64,000 bases of DNA from Halomonas shengliensis. Its GTDB lineage: Bacteria; Pseudomonadota; Gammaproteobacteria; Pseudomonadales; Halomonadaceae. Numbering within the stretch: position 1 is the stretch's first letter; each line of letters begins with the position of its first letter. Shown in pieces: positions 33,583-45,561 of the stretch. Under the pieces are notes generated by a model that had not been told where the DNA came from, did not search any database, and saw nothing but the letters and a program-made list of their open reading frames with translations. Both the position numbers and the translations under genes were made by a program. The stretch spans positions 101,667 to 165,666 of the forward strand of contig NZ_FNIV01000008.1 in NCBI RefSeq assembly GCF_900104135.1, in the 5' to 3' direction.

Positions 33583-33728
33583 GGATAGCGAAAGGCGCCG
33601 GGGACAGGTCGAAGAGGGGGGCCTATGCCAGGGATGGCATCGGTAGCGTACAGGGACGTATTCACAGCGCCCCCTCGCAGGCCTGTCGCCGGGAAAGCCT
33701 TGATCGGTGTTTCCACCTGCGACCGCCC
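33583..33728 (+). repeat. Interspersed structured repeat, copy C (short form)
   Basis: Core at 33595-33692 with shared flanks on both sides (GATAGCGAAAG at the left, AAAGCCTTGA and TTCCACCTGCGA at the right). Outer arms CCGGGGACAGG/CCTGTCGCCGG, inner stem GAGGGGG/CCCCCTC (compare GAGGAGG/CCTCCTC in copy A), hairpin 1 ATGCC/GGCAT around AGGGAT (33625-33640), hairpin 2 TAC/GTA around AGGGAC (33649-33660). It is co-directional with nudJ before it and mnmA after it and lies in the probable mnmA leader. Confidence 0.88.
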
Positions 33729-33816
33729 TGCTCCTTGTGGCTGACCGCTCGGCGCCTGGTGCTCGTATCATGTATAATCCCGCCCCATTTATGTCACACC
33801 GATTCCGAGGGCGCCC

Positions 33817-38160
<4,344 letters not shown>

Positions 38161-38178
38161 CCAGCCCCAGGTGCAAGG

Positions 38179-38290
38179 GGCGCCGGGGGCAGGCCAGAGA
38201 GGAGGTCCTACGCCATGGATGGCGTCGGTAGCGTACAGGGATGTATTCACAGCGCCTTCTCGACGGCCTGCCACCGGATCAGCCCCGAGC
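38179..38290 (+). repeat. Interspersed structured repeat, copy D (short form)
   Basis: Outer arms CCGGGGGCAGG/CCTGCCACCGG keep pairing although an A-T pair of other copies is replaced by G-C. Hairpin 1 is CGCC/GGCG around ATGGAT (TGCC/GGCA elsewhere). Hairpin 2 is TAC/GTA around AGGGAT at 38234-38245 and contains GTACAGGGATGT, an exact match to the CsrA consensus RUACARGGAUGU. The 3' end GGATCAGCCCCGA is shared with copy A. It lies between roxA and the GNAT gene, co-directional with both. Confidence 0.86.
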
Positions 38291-38314
38291 CTCGAGCATG
38301 AGGAGAGCTGAAAG

Positions 38315-38752
38315 ATGCCAATAGCTAATCTAGAGATTCGCGAGGGGAGCTGGGAGGCGCTGGGAGCCGAAGCCACCGAGATCCGTCGGGTGGTCTTCAT
38401 CGAGGAGCAGGGGGTCTCCCGGGAGGAGGAGTGGGACGGTCGCGACGGCGACTGCCACCACTTCCTCGCCTTGCTGGCGGGCCGTCCGGTGGGCACCGCC
38501 CGCCTGCTGCCGGATGCCCATATCGGCCGGGTCGCGGTGCTCGTCGAGGCCCGTGGCCACGGTATCGGGGCGGCGCTGATGCGCGCCGCCATCGAGGCTG
38601 CCCGCCGCCACGGCCACCCCGGCGTGGCGCTCGCCTCCCAGACCCACGCCCTGCCCTTCTACGAGCGCCTCGGCTTCGCGGCGCATGGCCCCGAGTTCCT
38701 CGACGCCGGCATACCGCATCGCAATATGCGCCTCTCGCTGACCGGCGAGTGA
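38315..38752 (+). CDS. GNAT family N-acetyltransferase (ElaA/YjcF-like)
   Basis: 145 residues forming one GNAT domain. The acetyl-CoA loop is RVAVLVEARGHGIGAALM (Arg/Gln-x-x-Gly-x-Gly/Ala pattern). EIRRVVFIEEQGVSREEEWDGRDGDCHHFLAL near the N-terminus and HALPFYERLGFAAHGPEFLDAGIPHRNM at the C-terminus place it in the small YjcF/ElaA subgroup, whose substrates are unknown. The start ATG follows GGAGAGCTGAA. A similar gene lies between purB and aceA in Pseudomonas, from memory. It starts 25 bases after the repeat. Confidence 0.85.
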   Translation: MPIANLEIREGSWEALGAEATEIRRVVFIEEQGVSREEEWDGRDGDCHHFLALLAGRPVGTARLLPDAHIGRVAVLVEARGHGIGAALMRAAIEAARRHGHPGVALASQTHALPFYERLGFAAHGPEFLDAGIPHRNMRLSLTGE

Positions 38753-38782
38753 GCCCTCTCCCCCGCATTCAAACGAAAAACC

Positions 38783-38818
38783 ACTACAGGATGGCCCATC
38801 CCGGGGCCCTCCTGTAGT
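38783..38818 (+). terminator. Hairpin after the GNAT gene
   Basis: ACTACAGGA pairs with TCCTGTAGT and encloses a second small stem (GGCCC/GGGCC region). It starts 30 bases after the stop. No T-run follows, so termination may need Rho or the structure may have another role. Confidence 0.55.
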
Positions 38819-39072
38819 CAAGCTACAACCCTCTCTTCCCCTAAGGGGCGATTGTTGCCCCGCGTAGGCGTGGGCCATAGTGCCAGTCAAGGCGAACGCG
38901 GAAGCGGTCGTACCGGGCTCCCTGCACCGATCTCATACGTTCGTTTCAAATTCGCCAGGCTACGACCAAGGCAGCAGAGACAGGCCGCCATGGATCGACG
39001 AACCTGACTTCACTTCGCAGGTGCAGCATCAACGGCGCCGGCAAGCGTCCCACACCGAGAGAGGATGGCCCC
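38819..39072 (+). other. Leader region of aceA
   Basis: This stretch has no credible ORF. It contains a small CCCCT/AGGGG inverted repeat near 38838-38850 and an AT-richer segment at 38930-38955 that could include promoter elements. AGAGGA nine to fourteen bases before the aceA ATG is a plausible ribosome-binding site. I recognise no defined operator. Confidence 0.5.
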
Positions 39073-40665
39073 ATGTCATACCAGGAAGATATCAAGGCAC
39101 TGTCGCAGCTTCGTGAAGCCATGCGTGGCAAGTGGGCGGACATCAGTCCCGAGAACGCCGCCCGCATGCGTGCCCAGAACCGCTTCAGGACCGGACTGGA
39201 CATCGCCCGCTACACCGCGAAGATCATGCGCGAGGACATGGCGGCCTACGACGCCGACGCCTCGCAGTACACCCAGTCGCTGGGCTGCTGGCACGGCTTC
39301 ATCGGCCAGCAGAAGATGATCTCCATCAAGAAGCACTTCGGCACCACCCAGCGCCGCTACCTCTACCTCTCCGGCTGGATGGTTGCCGCCCTGCGCTCCG
39401 AGTTCGGCCCCCTTCCCGACCAGTCCATGCACGAGAAGACCGCGGTCTCCGGGCTGATCGAGGAGCTCTACACCTTCCTGCGCCAGGCCGACGCCTGGGA
39501 GCTCAACCACCTCTTCCGCGCCCTCGAGGAGGCCAGGGCCGCCGGTGACGGCGCCAAGGCGGCCGAGCTGGAGCAGCAGATCGACAACCATGAGACCCAC
39601 ATCGTGCCGATCATCGCCGACATCGACGCCGGCTTCGGCAACGCCGAGGCGACCTACCTGCTGGCCAAGCAGATGATCGAGGCGGGCGCCTGCTGCATCC
39701 AGATCGAGAACCAGGTCTCCGACGAGAAGCAGTGCGGCCACCAGGACGGCAAGGTCACCGTGCCCCACGAGGACTTCCTGGCCAAGATCAATGCCGTGCG
39801 CTATGCGTTCCTGGAACTGGGTGTCGACGACGGCGTCATCGTCGCTCGCACCGACTCGCTGGGCGCCGGCCTCACCCAGAAGATCGCCGTCACCCAAGAG
39901 CCGGGCGACCTGGGCGACCAGTACAACAGCTTCCTCGATGGCGATGTGATCGAGAAGGCCGAGGACATCAACAACGGCGACGTGGTCATCAAGCAGAACG
40001 GCCAGCTGGTCAAGGTCAAGCGCCTGGCCTCCGGCCTCTACCAGTTCAAGCCGGGCACCGGCGAGGACCGCGTGGTGCTGGACTGCATCACCAGCCTCCA
40101 GAACGGCGCCGACCTGATCTGGATCGAGACCGAGAAGCCCCACGTCGGCCAGATCGCCGGCATGGTGAACCGCATCCGCGAGGCGGTGCCGGACGCCAAG
40201 CTGGTCTACAACAACAGCCCCTCCTTCAACTGGACGCTGAACTTCCGCCAGCAGGTGTTCGATGCCTGGCAGCAGGAGGGCAAGGACGTCTCCGCCTACG
40301 ACCGTGCCCAGCTGATGAGCCCGGAGTACGATGGCACCGAGCTGGCCAGGCTGGCCGACGAGTGGACCCGCAACTTCCAGCGCGACGCCTCTCGCGATGC
40401 GGGTATCTTTCATCACCTGATCACCCTGCCCACCTACCACACCGCGGCCCTCTCCACCGACACCCTGGCCAAGGGCTACTTCGGCGACGAGGGCATGCTG
40501 GCCTACGTGGAGGGCGTGCAGCGCCGCGAGATCCGCGAGGGCATCGCCACGGTCAAGCACCAGGACATGGCCGGCTCCAACATCGGCGATGACCACAAGG
40601 AGTTCTTCCACGGCGAGGCGGCGCTCAAGGCCGGTGGCAAGGACAACACCATGAACCAGTTCTGA
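39073..40665 (+). CDS. aceA: Isocitrate lyase AceA (long form)
   Basis: 530 residues. It splits isocitrate into succinate and glyoxylate and competes with the two isocitrate dehydrogenases in this window. The catalytic loop is KQCGH at residues 219-223 with Cys221; Lys-Gln-Cys-Gly-His replaces the KKCGH of E. coli, as in the ~530-residue Pseudomonas-type enzyme. PIIADIDAGFGNAEATY and the C-terminal MAGSNIGDDHKEFF fit that subgroup. Malate synthase and the kinase/phosphatase gene are not adjacent. A short hairpin with a T-run ends the unit. Confidence 0.97.
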   Translation: MSYQEDIKALSQLREAMRGKWADISPENAARMRAQNRFRTGLDIARYTAKIMREDMAAYDADASQYTQSLGCWHGFIGQQKMISIKKHFGTTQRRYLYLSGWMVAALRSEFGPLPDQSMHEKTAVSGLIEELYTFLRQADAWELNHLFRALEEARAAGDGAKAAELEQQIDNHETHIVPIIADIDAGFGNAEATYLLAKQMIEAGACCIQIENQVSDEKQCGHQDGKVTVPHEDFLAKINAVRYAFLELGVDDGVIVARTDSLGAGLTQKIAVTQEPGDLGDQYNSFLDGDVIEKAEDINNGDVVIKQNGQLVKVKRLASGLYQFKPGTGEDRVVLDCITSLQNGADLIWIETEKPHVGQIAGMVNRIREAVPDAKLVYNNSPSFNWTLNFRQQVFDAWQQEGKDVSAYDRAQLMSPEYDGTELARLADEWTRNFQRDASRDAGIFHHLITLPTYHTAALSTDTLAKGYFGDEGMLAYVEGVQRREIREGIATVKHQDMAGSNIGDDHKEFFHGEAALKAGGKDNTMNQF

Positions 40666-40724
40666 GCCCGAGGCTCGGCGAAAGCAGGGACGGCATCGCC
40701 CGCGATGCCCGACCGGACGCATCG

Positions 40725-40747
40725 GGGGAGGCCACGGCCTCCCCTTT
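40725..40747 (+). terminator. Intrinsic terminator of aceA
   Basis: GGGGAGGCC and GGCCTCCCC form a 9-bp stem with a two-base gap, followed by TTTCCT. Confidence 0.85.
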
Positions 40748-40856
40748 CCTGTGCCTGGTGCCAAGGATGCACTTTGCTTGACACTTCGCCGGTCTAGAAT
40801 GACGCTAGGAACCCAGCAAGGCTGGCCAGGTCGCGCCTGGCCGGCTAGAATCCGGG

Positions 40857-40877
40857 TTACTGAACAGTGTTCACTAA
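40857..40877 (+). promoter_or_regulatory. Palindromic operator-like site upstream of the SlyB-like gene
   Basis: TTACTGAACAGTGTTCACTAA is a 21-base near-palindrome centred on G40867. The half-sites TGAACA/TGTTCA are perfect and TTA/TAA flank them. The style resembles TetR/AcrR-family operators. It lies about 55 bases before the start codon in otherwise GC-rich DNA, near a TAGAAT at 40846. No regulator gene is adjacent, so the binding protein is unknown. Confidence 0.5.
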
Positions 40878-40932
40878 TTCGACAGGATGTCCCGAGCCGC
40901 GGCTCGTCACGAATGCCCCTGGAGGTCATGCC

Positions 40933-41409
40933 ATGATTGCCATGAAACGTCTTCTTCCCGTGGTCGCCGTCGGCGCCCTGACCCTGGCCGGCTGCGCCAA
41001 CACCGCCCCCATGGGCGGCAACGTCTACAGCAGCAACCAGGTGGGCGCCGAGCAGACGGTGCGCTTCGGTACCATCCAGGCCCTGCGGCGGGTGCAGGTC
41101 CAGGCCGACAGCCGCGCCGGCGGCATCATCGGCACCGGTGGCGGCGCGGTGATCGGCGGCCTGCTGGGCAACCAGGTGGGCGGCGGCTCGGGCCGTACCC
41201 TGGCCACCGCCGCCGGTGTCATCGCCGGCAGCGTGGCGGGCAGCAAGATCGAGGAGTCCGCCAACCGTGTCGATGCCTGGGAGATGGAGATCCGCCGCGA
41301 CGACGGCATCAACATCGTGGTGGTGCAGAAGGCCGACCAGGCCTTCCAGGTGGGTCAGCGCGTGCGCCTGATCGGCAGCGGCAGCAACGTCACCGTCGCC
41401 CCTTACTGA
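40933..41409 (+). CDS. SlyB-like outer-membrane lipoprotein with glycine-zipper domain
   Basis: 158 residues. The signal ends in the lipobox LTLAGC, so the mature protein starts at a lipidated Cys. The centre holds a glycine-zipper membrane segment (GGIIGTGGGAVIGGLLGNQVGGGSG, then VIAGSVAGSKIEE), as in SlyB/Pcp and 17-kDa surface antigen families. The C-terminal part (YEMEIRRDDG-like WEMEIRRDDGINIVVVQ, FQVGQRVRLIGSG) is a small beta domain typical of SlyB. Such proteins help maintain the outer membrane. GGAGG seven bases before the ATG at 40933 sets the start. A palindromic operator-like site lies upstream and a terminator downstream. Confidence 0.9.
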   Translation: MIAMKRLLPVVAVGALTLAGCANTAPMGGNVYSSNQVGAEQTVRFGTIQALRRVQVQADSRAGGIIGTGGGAVIGGLLGNQVGGGSGRTLATAAGVIAGSVAGSKIEESANRVDAWEMEIRRDDGINIVVVQKADQAFQVGQRVRLIGSGSNVTVAPY

Positions 41410-41471
41410 GATAAAGGCTGAGGGGCACGGCTCGGCCTCCCGAGCCTGCCCCAGGCACGTCACCATACGAG

Positions 41472-41501
41472 AAAGGCCCGCGGATCGCTCCGCGGGCCTT
41501 T
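41472..41501. terminator. Strong bidirectional terminator
   Basis: AAAGGCCCGCGGA pairs with TCCGCGGGCCTTT around TCGC: a 13-bp stem flanked by A-run and T-run, between convergent genes. Confidence 0.93.
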
Positions 41502-41526
41502 CGTCCTTCTCGGCTGACGGGTGGCG

Positions 41527-41808
41527 TCAGTGCAGGTCCACCTTGTCCATCGCCCAGCCACCGAGCTTGACGGCGACCAGTGCCAGCACGCCCAGCACGA
41601 TGGCGGTGAGCAGCACGTCCACCGGACGCACGATGGTGGTGGCCCCGAGCACCGCCAGCGCCAGGCTCCAGACCACGGCGTTGTCGCCGTCGGTCTTCAT
41701 GGCACGGGGCAGCAGGCAGTCCAGGCTGGCGCTCAGCGAGGGCCAGCGCTTGAGGGCGAGGGCGAGGATCGCGGCGAAGGCGATCAGCCAGATCACGACT
41801 TGGGCCAT
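41527..41808 (-). CDS. Small membrane protein of unknown function
   Basis: 93 residues with three likely membrane helices: residues 3-19 (VVIWLIAFAAILALAL), about 45-60 (VVWSLALAVLGATTIV) and about 64-84 (VLLTAIVLGVLALVAVKLGGW). Between the first two lies a short polar loop with DCLLPRAMKTDGDN. I recognise no family. GGAGATT upstream of the ATG and the flanking terminator support a real gene. It is divergent from slyD. Confidence 0.65.
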   Translation of the reverse strand: MAQVVIWLIAFAAILALALKRWPSLSASLDCLLPRAMKTDGDNAVVWSLALAVLGATTIVRPVDVLLTAIVLGVLALVAVKLGGWAMDKVDLH

Positions 41809-42025
41809 GGGAATCTCCAGATATCGAGTGGGGGAATCGGGGAAGAATCGGGTGGCGGTAGGTTATCCCCGGCACCCGGGCGACGCAACCATCCGAAGGT
41901 CGCCGCCCCGGGTGAACGCCACTCAGGATCATACGGGCCATCCTGAAAATGCCCCATCGCCCCTGACAGCGCGACGGTCGGCACGTTACCATGCGCCTGA
42001 CATGCACTCACCGAAAGGTTCATCA

Positions 42026-42508
42026 ATGCAGATTGCGCAGAATTCCGTTGTCGCGTTCCACTACACCCTGACCAACGATGCAGGTGAAGTGCTGGACAGC
42101 TCGGAAGGCCGCGAGCCGCTGACCTATCTCCACGGCGCCGGCAACATCATTCCGGGCCTCGAGAAGGAGCTTGAGGGCCGCGCCGCCGGCGACAAGCTCA
42201 ACGCCACCGTGACCCCGGCCGAGGGCTATGGCGAGAAGCAGGACCAGCTGGTGCAGGAAGTGCCCCGTGACGCCTTCCAGGGCGTCGAGAGCATCGAGCC
42301 CGGCATGCAGTTCCAGGCCCAGACCCAGGGCGGCCCGCTGATGGTCACCGTGACCAAGGTCGAGGGTGACACCGTCACCGTCGACGGCAACCATCCCCTG
42401 GCCGGCCAGACCCTGAACTTCGACGTCGAGATCGCCTCGGTCCGCGAGGCCAGCGAGGAAGAGGTCGAGCACGGCCACGTCCACGGCGAGGGCGGCCACG
42501 AGCACTGA
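42026..42508 (+). CDS. slyD: FKBP-type peptidyl-prolyl isomerase SlyD
   Basis: 160 residues. The FKBP domain (VVAFHYTLTNDAGEVLDSS, PLTYLHGAGNIIPGLEKEL) is interrupted by the insert-in-flap chaperone domain (about residues 70-125: PAEGYGEKQDQLVQEVPRDAF). The C-terminal tail is His-rich (EHGHVHGEGGHEH), as in metal-binding SlyD that helps nickel delivery, though shorter than in E. coli. The ATG at 42026 with AAAGG upstream is chosen; the longer frame begins in the divergent gene. A terminator hairpin follows at 42538. Confidence 0.95.
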   Translation: MQIAQNSVVAFHYTLTNDAGEVLDSSEGREPLTYLHGAGNIIPGLEKELEGRAAGDKLNATVTPAEGYGEKQDQLVQEVPRDAFQGVESIEPGMQFQAQTQGGPLMVTVTKVEGDTVTVDGNHPLAGQTLNFDVEIASVREASEEEVEHGHVHGEGGHEH

Positions 42509-42537
42509 TCGCTCGCCTGCCGATCCAGGACACCCGA

Positions 42538-42563
42538 GGGGGCAGCCGCCAGGCTGCCCCCTT
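42538..42563. terminator. Hairpin between convergent slyD and the fusion oxidoreductase
   Basis: GGGGGCAGCC pairs with GGCTGCCCCC around GCCA, followed by TT. It lies 30 bases after slyD. Confidence 0.8.
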
Positions 42564-42590
42564 CGCGTCGTGGGGTAACGCAAGCCGGGA

Positions 42591-44792
42591 TCAGCGTTCC
42601 CGGCGAGCGTCACCCCGGCGCCAGGCCCCACTCCGGCGCCACGCAAAGTAGCGCTCGAGCCAGCCCAGCAGGCGCTCCGGCTTGTGGGCGTTCTTCCAGG
42701 CCCCCGCCGCCGCCTTCACCGCCTCGCTGCGTGTGGGATAGGGATGCACGGTGCCGAGCAGCTTGTTGAGCCCGATGCCGTGGGTCATCGCCAGGGTGAA
42801 CTCGGCGAGCATCTCCCCTGCCCCCTCGCCGACGATGGTGGCACCGAGGATGCGGTCACGCCCGGGTACCGTCAGCACCTTGACGACGCCCTCCGCGGTC
42901 CCCTCGGCGATGGCGCGGTCCAGCTCCGCCAGCGGATAGCGCGTCACCTCATAGGCCACACCCCGTTCGCGGGCCTCCCGCTCGTTGAGCCCCACTCGGG
43001 CCACCTCGGGGTCGGTGAAGGTCACCGCCGGTAGCGCCCGGTAGCTGACCCGGAAGCGCTTCAGTTCCCCGAACAACGCATTCACGGTGGCATGCCACGC
43101 CTGGTGGGCCGCGGCGTGGGTCAGCTGGTAGGGCCCCGCCACGTCGCCGCAGGCCCAGACGTTGGGCAGCACGCTCTGCAGGCTCTCGTTCACCGCCAGG
43201 GTACCGTCATCCCGGGTCTCCACGCCCAGTGCCTCGAGGCCCATCCCCGCGACGTTGGCGCGCCGCCCCACCGCCACCAGCAGGTGGCTGAAGGGCAGGC
43301 GCTCGCGCCGCGCCTCTCCGGCGCCGTCGTGGTGCTCGACCTCCAGGGCATGACCACCGGCCTCGTCGCCCACCACCCGCAGCGCCCGGGTGCCCAGGTG
43401 CAGCGCCACCCCCTCCGTCGCCAGCCGCCGGGCCACCTGGTCGGCGATCTCGGCATCCTCCCGGGGCAGCAGCTGTGCCCCCATCTCCACCAGCGCCACC
43501 CGGCTTCCCAGCCGCGCGAACGCCTGCCCCAGCTCACAGCCGATGGGGCCGCCGCCCAGCACCAGCAGGCGCTCGGGCAGGGTCTCGAGCCTCCACAGGG
43601 TGTCGGAGGTGAGCACCTCGACCGCCTCCAGGCCGGGCAGCGGCGGCACCGCCGGCGAGGCGCCGCTGGCGATGATCACATGCCGGGTGGTCAGCCGCCG
43701 CTCCCCGTCTGGCCCGGTGATGCGCACCCGCCAGGGATCCTCGAGGATGGCCTCCCCGGCATGGACCTCGACCCCCAGCCCCTCATAGCGCTCGCGGCTG
43801 TCGTGGGGCGCGATCTCGTCGATGGCGCGACGCACATGGTCCATCACCGCGGCGAAGTCCACCCGCGGCTCGCCGGCCTCGATGCCGTAGCCCCCCGCCC
43901 GGCGCACCTCCTGGGCCGCCCGGCCGGCGCGGATCAGCGCCTTGGAAGGCACGCAGCCGGTGTTGAGGCAGTCGCCGCCCAGGCGCTCGCGCTCCACCAG
44001 CGCCACCCTGGCCTTGACCGCCGCGGCGATATAGCTGGCCACCAGCCCCGCCGAGCCGCCACCGATCACCACGATGTCGTGGTCGAAGCGTGTCGGCCGC
44101 CCATAGCGACGCGCCAGGCGCCGGCGTCGGGCCAGGGCCACCAGCCCCCGCGCCAGCCAGGGGAAGAGGCCGATCAGCGCGAAGGAGGCGATCAGGCCGG
44201 GCGACAGGATGCCGGCGAGCGACTCGAGATGGCCAAGCTCCCGGCCGGCGTTCACGAACACCGCCGTGCCGGGCAGCATGCCCAGCTGGCTGACCCAGTA
44301 GAAGGTCGTCAGCCGCATGCGGGTCAGCCCCATCACCAGGTTGATGACGAAGAAGGGAAACAGCGGGATCAGGCGCAGGGTGAAGAGGTAGAAGGCGCCC
44401 TCGCGGCGGATGCCGGCGTTGATGCGCTCGAGCTGGGCGGCGAAGCGCCGCTCCAGGGTCCCACGCAGCAGTGTGCGGGCGATCAGCGCCGCCAGGGTCG
44501 CCCCCTGGGCGCTGGCGAAGGAGACGATCGCCAGGCCCCAGCCGAAACCGAACAGCGCTCCGCTGAGCACCGTCATCAGGGTCGCCCCGGGAAGGGAGAG
44601 CCCAGCCATCGCCACATAGGCCAGGAAGAAGCCCCCGCCTACCGCCAGCGGGCGCTCGCCGAACCAGGCCTGGAAACGCGCCTGCTCGGCCTGGAGGTTG
44701 GCCAGGCTCAGCGCCTCGTCGGCGCCGCTGAGGTAGTAGAGGGCGATCAGCGCGGCGACCAGGCCGAGCAGCAAGAGGCGGGATCGGGTCAC
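42591..44792 (-). CDS. Fusion of a TVP38/DedA-like membrane domain with a MerA-like FAD disulfide oxidoreductase
   Basis: 733 residues. Residues 1-225 are a membrane domain with an initial helix, a SNARE-associated (VTT/DedA) core containing LSLPGATLMTVLSGALFGF and FTLRLIPLFPFFVINLVMG, and a last helix before a basic linker. Residues 235-710 are a class I pyridine nucleotide-disulfide reductase: FAD fingerprint VVIGGGSAGLVAS, redox pair Cys275/Cys280 in GGDCLNTGCVPSK, NAD(P) site VLGGGPIGCELGQAF, FAD-binding ACGDVAGPYQLTHAA, and the C-terminal interface with HPYPTRSE. No MerA heavy-metal domain or C-terminal Cys pair is present, so mercuric reductase activity is unlikely. Substrate unknown. 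Confidence 0.88.
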   Translation of the reverse strand: MTRSRLLLLGLVAALIALYYLSGADEALSLANLQAEQARFQAWFGERPLAVGGGFFLAYVAMAGLSLPGATLMTVLSGALFGFGWGLAIVSFASAQGATLAALIARTLLRGTLERRFAAQLERINAGIRREGAFYLFTLRLIPLFPFFVINLVMGLTRMRLTTFYWVSQLGMLPGTAVFVNAGRELGHLESLAGILSPGLIASFALIGLFPWLARGLVALARRRRLARRYGRPTRFDHDIVVIGGGSAGLVASYIAAAVKARVALVERERLGGDCLNTGCVPSKALIRAGRAAQEVRRAGGYGIEAGEPRVDFAAVMDHVRRAIDEIAPHDSRERYEGLGVEVHAGEAILEDPWRVRITGPDGERRLTTRHVIIASGASPAVPPLPGLEAVEVLTSDTLWRLETLPERLLVLGGGPIGCELGQAFARLGSRVALVEMGAQLLPREDAEIADQVARRLATEGVALHLGTRALRVVGDEAGGHALEVEHHDGAGEARRERLPFSHLLVAVGRRANVAGMGLEALGVETRDDGTLAVNESLQSVLPNVWACGDVAGPYQLTHAAAHQAWHATVNALFGELKRFRVSYRALPAVTFTDPEVARVGLNEREARERGVAYEVTRYPLAELDRAIAEGTAEGVVKVLTVPGRDRILGATIVGEGAGEMLAEFTLAMTHGIGLNKLLGTVHPYPTRSEAVKAAAGAWKNAHKPERLLGWLERYFAWRRSGAWRRGDARRER

Positions 44793-44946
44793 ATCGGGCT
44801 CCTGGGTGATGGACGGTGGCGGTGTCCCTCTGGCGTCACCGACGGCACCACCTTACCGGCAGGTGATTATCATACAGAGGTTGTACGGAACCATAGGATG
44901 GTGACACTCTCAAATTATCTGACAGCCCCCATCACAAGGAACGCTC

Positions 44947-45561
44947 ATGTCACAGGTGATCTCGCCGCGCCGCCTCCCCCTGGCCGCGCTGCTCGCCCTG
45001 GTCCCGCTGGCCGCCCCGGCGGATGACCACACCGCCACCGCCGTCTTCGCCGGGGGCTGCTTCTGGTGCGTCGAGGAGGCCTTCGACCCGGTCGAGGGCG
45101 TCATCGCCACCACCTCCGGCTACAGCGGCGGCGACACCGAGGCCCCCACCTACGAGCAGGTGACCGGCGGCGATACCGGCCACGCCGAGGTGGTGGCCGT
45201 GGAGTACGACCCGACGGTGGTCGATTACCGGCAACTGCTGCATGTGTTCTGGCGCAATATCGACCCCTTCGCGGAGGATCGCCAGTTCTGCGACGTGGGC
45301 GACTCCTACCGCAGTGCCATCTTCCCCATGAACGCGGAGGAGCGCGAGCTGGCCGAGGCCAGCCGCGCCGAGCTCGAGGAGCGCTTCGAACGCGAGATCG
45401 CCACCCAGATCACCGACTTCGAGGCCTTCTACCCCGCCGAGGCGTACCATCAGGACTACTATCAGGAAAACCCGCTTCGCTACCGCTTTTACAAGTCCGC
45501 CTGCGGCCGCGAGGAGCGCCTGGAGGAGGTCTGGGGCGACGAGGCCGGCGGCCTGGGCTGA
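44947..45561 (+). CDS. msrA: Peptide methionine sulfoxide reductase MsrA, exported
   Basis: 204 residues. The catalytic Cys38 is in FAGGCFWCVEEAF. GYSGGDTEAPTYEQVTGGDTGHAEVVAVEYDP and FWRNIDPFAEDRQFCDVGDSYRSAIF are the usual MsrA blocks, and YHQDYYQENPLRYRFYKSACGR ends the domain with a resolving Cys. The first 25 residues (RRLPLAALLALVPLAAPADD) form a signal peptide, so the enzyme likely repairs methionine S-sulfoxides in the periplasm. The stop abuts the stop of the convergent MFS gene with no gap. The divergent fusion oxidoreductase at 42591 is also a membrane/thiol protein. Confidence 0.94.
   Translation: MSQVISPRRLPLAALLALVPLAAPADDHTATAVFAGGCFWCVEEAFDPVEGVIATTSGYSGGDTEAPTYEQVTGGDTGHAEVVAVEYDPTVVDYRQLLHVFWRNIDPFAEDRQFCDVGDSYRSAIFPMNAEERELAEASRAELEERFEREIATQITDFEAFYPAEAYHQDYYQENPLRYRFYKSACGREERLEEVWGDEAGGLG

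Noticed and set aside
40778..40783. TTGACA as a -35 for the SlyB-like gene
   Set aside because: The hexamer is perfect, but at 17 bases spacing the -10 would be GACGCT; TAGAAT lies only 11 bases away. It is not used as a promoter call.
42591..44792. Mercuric reductase MerA
   Set aside because: The redox motif is similar, but there is no HMA domain and no C-terminal vicinal Cys pair, and the N-terminus is a membrane domain.
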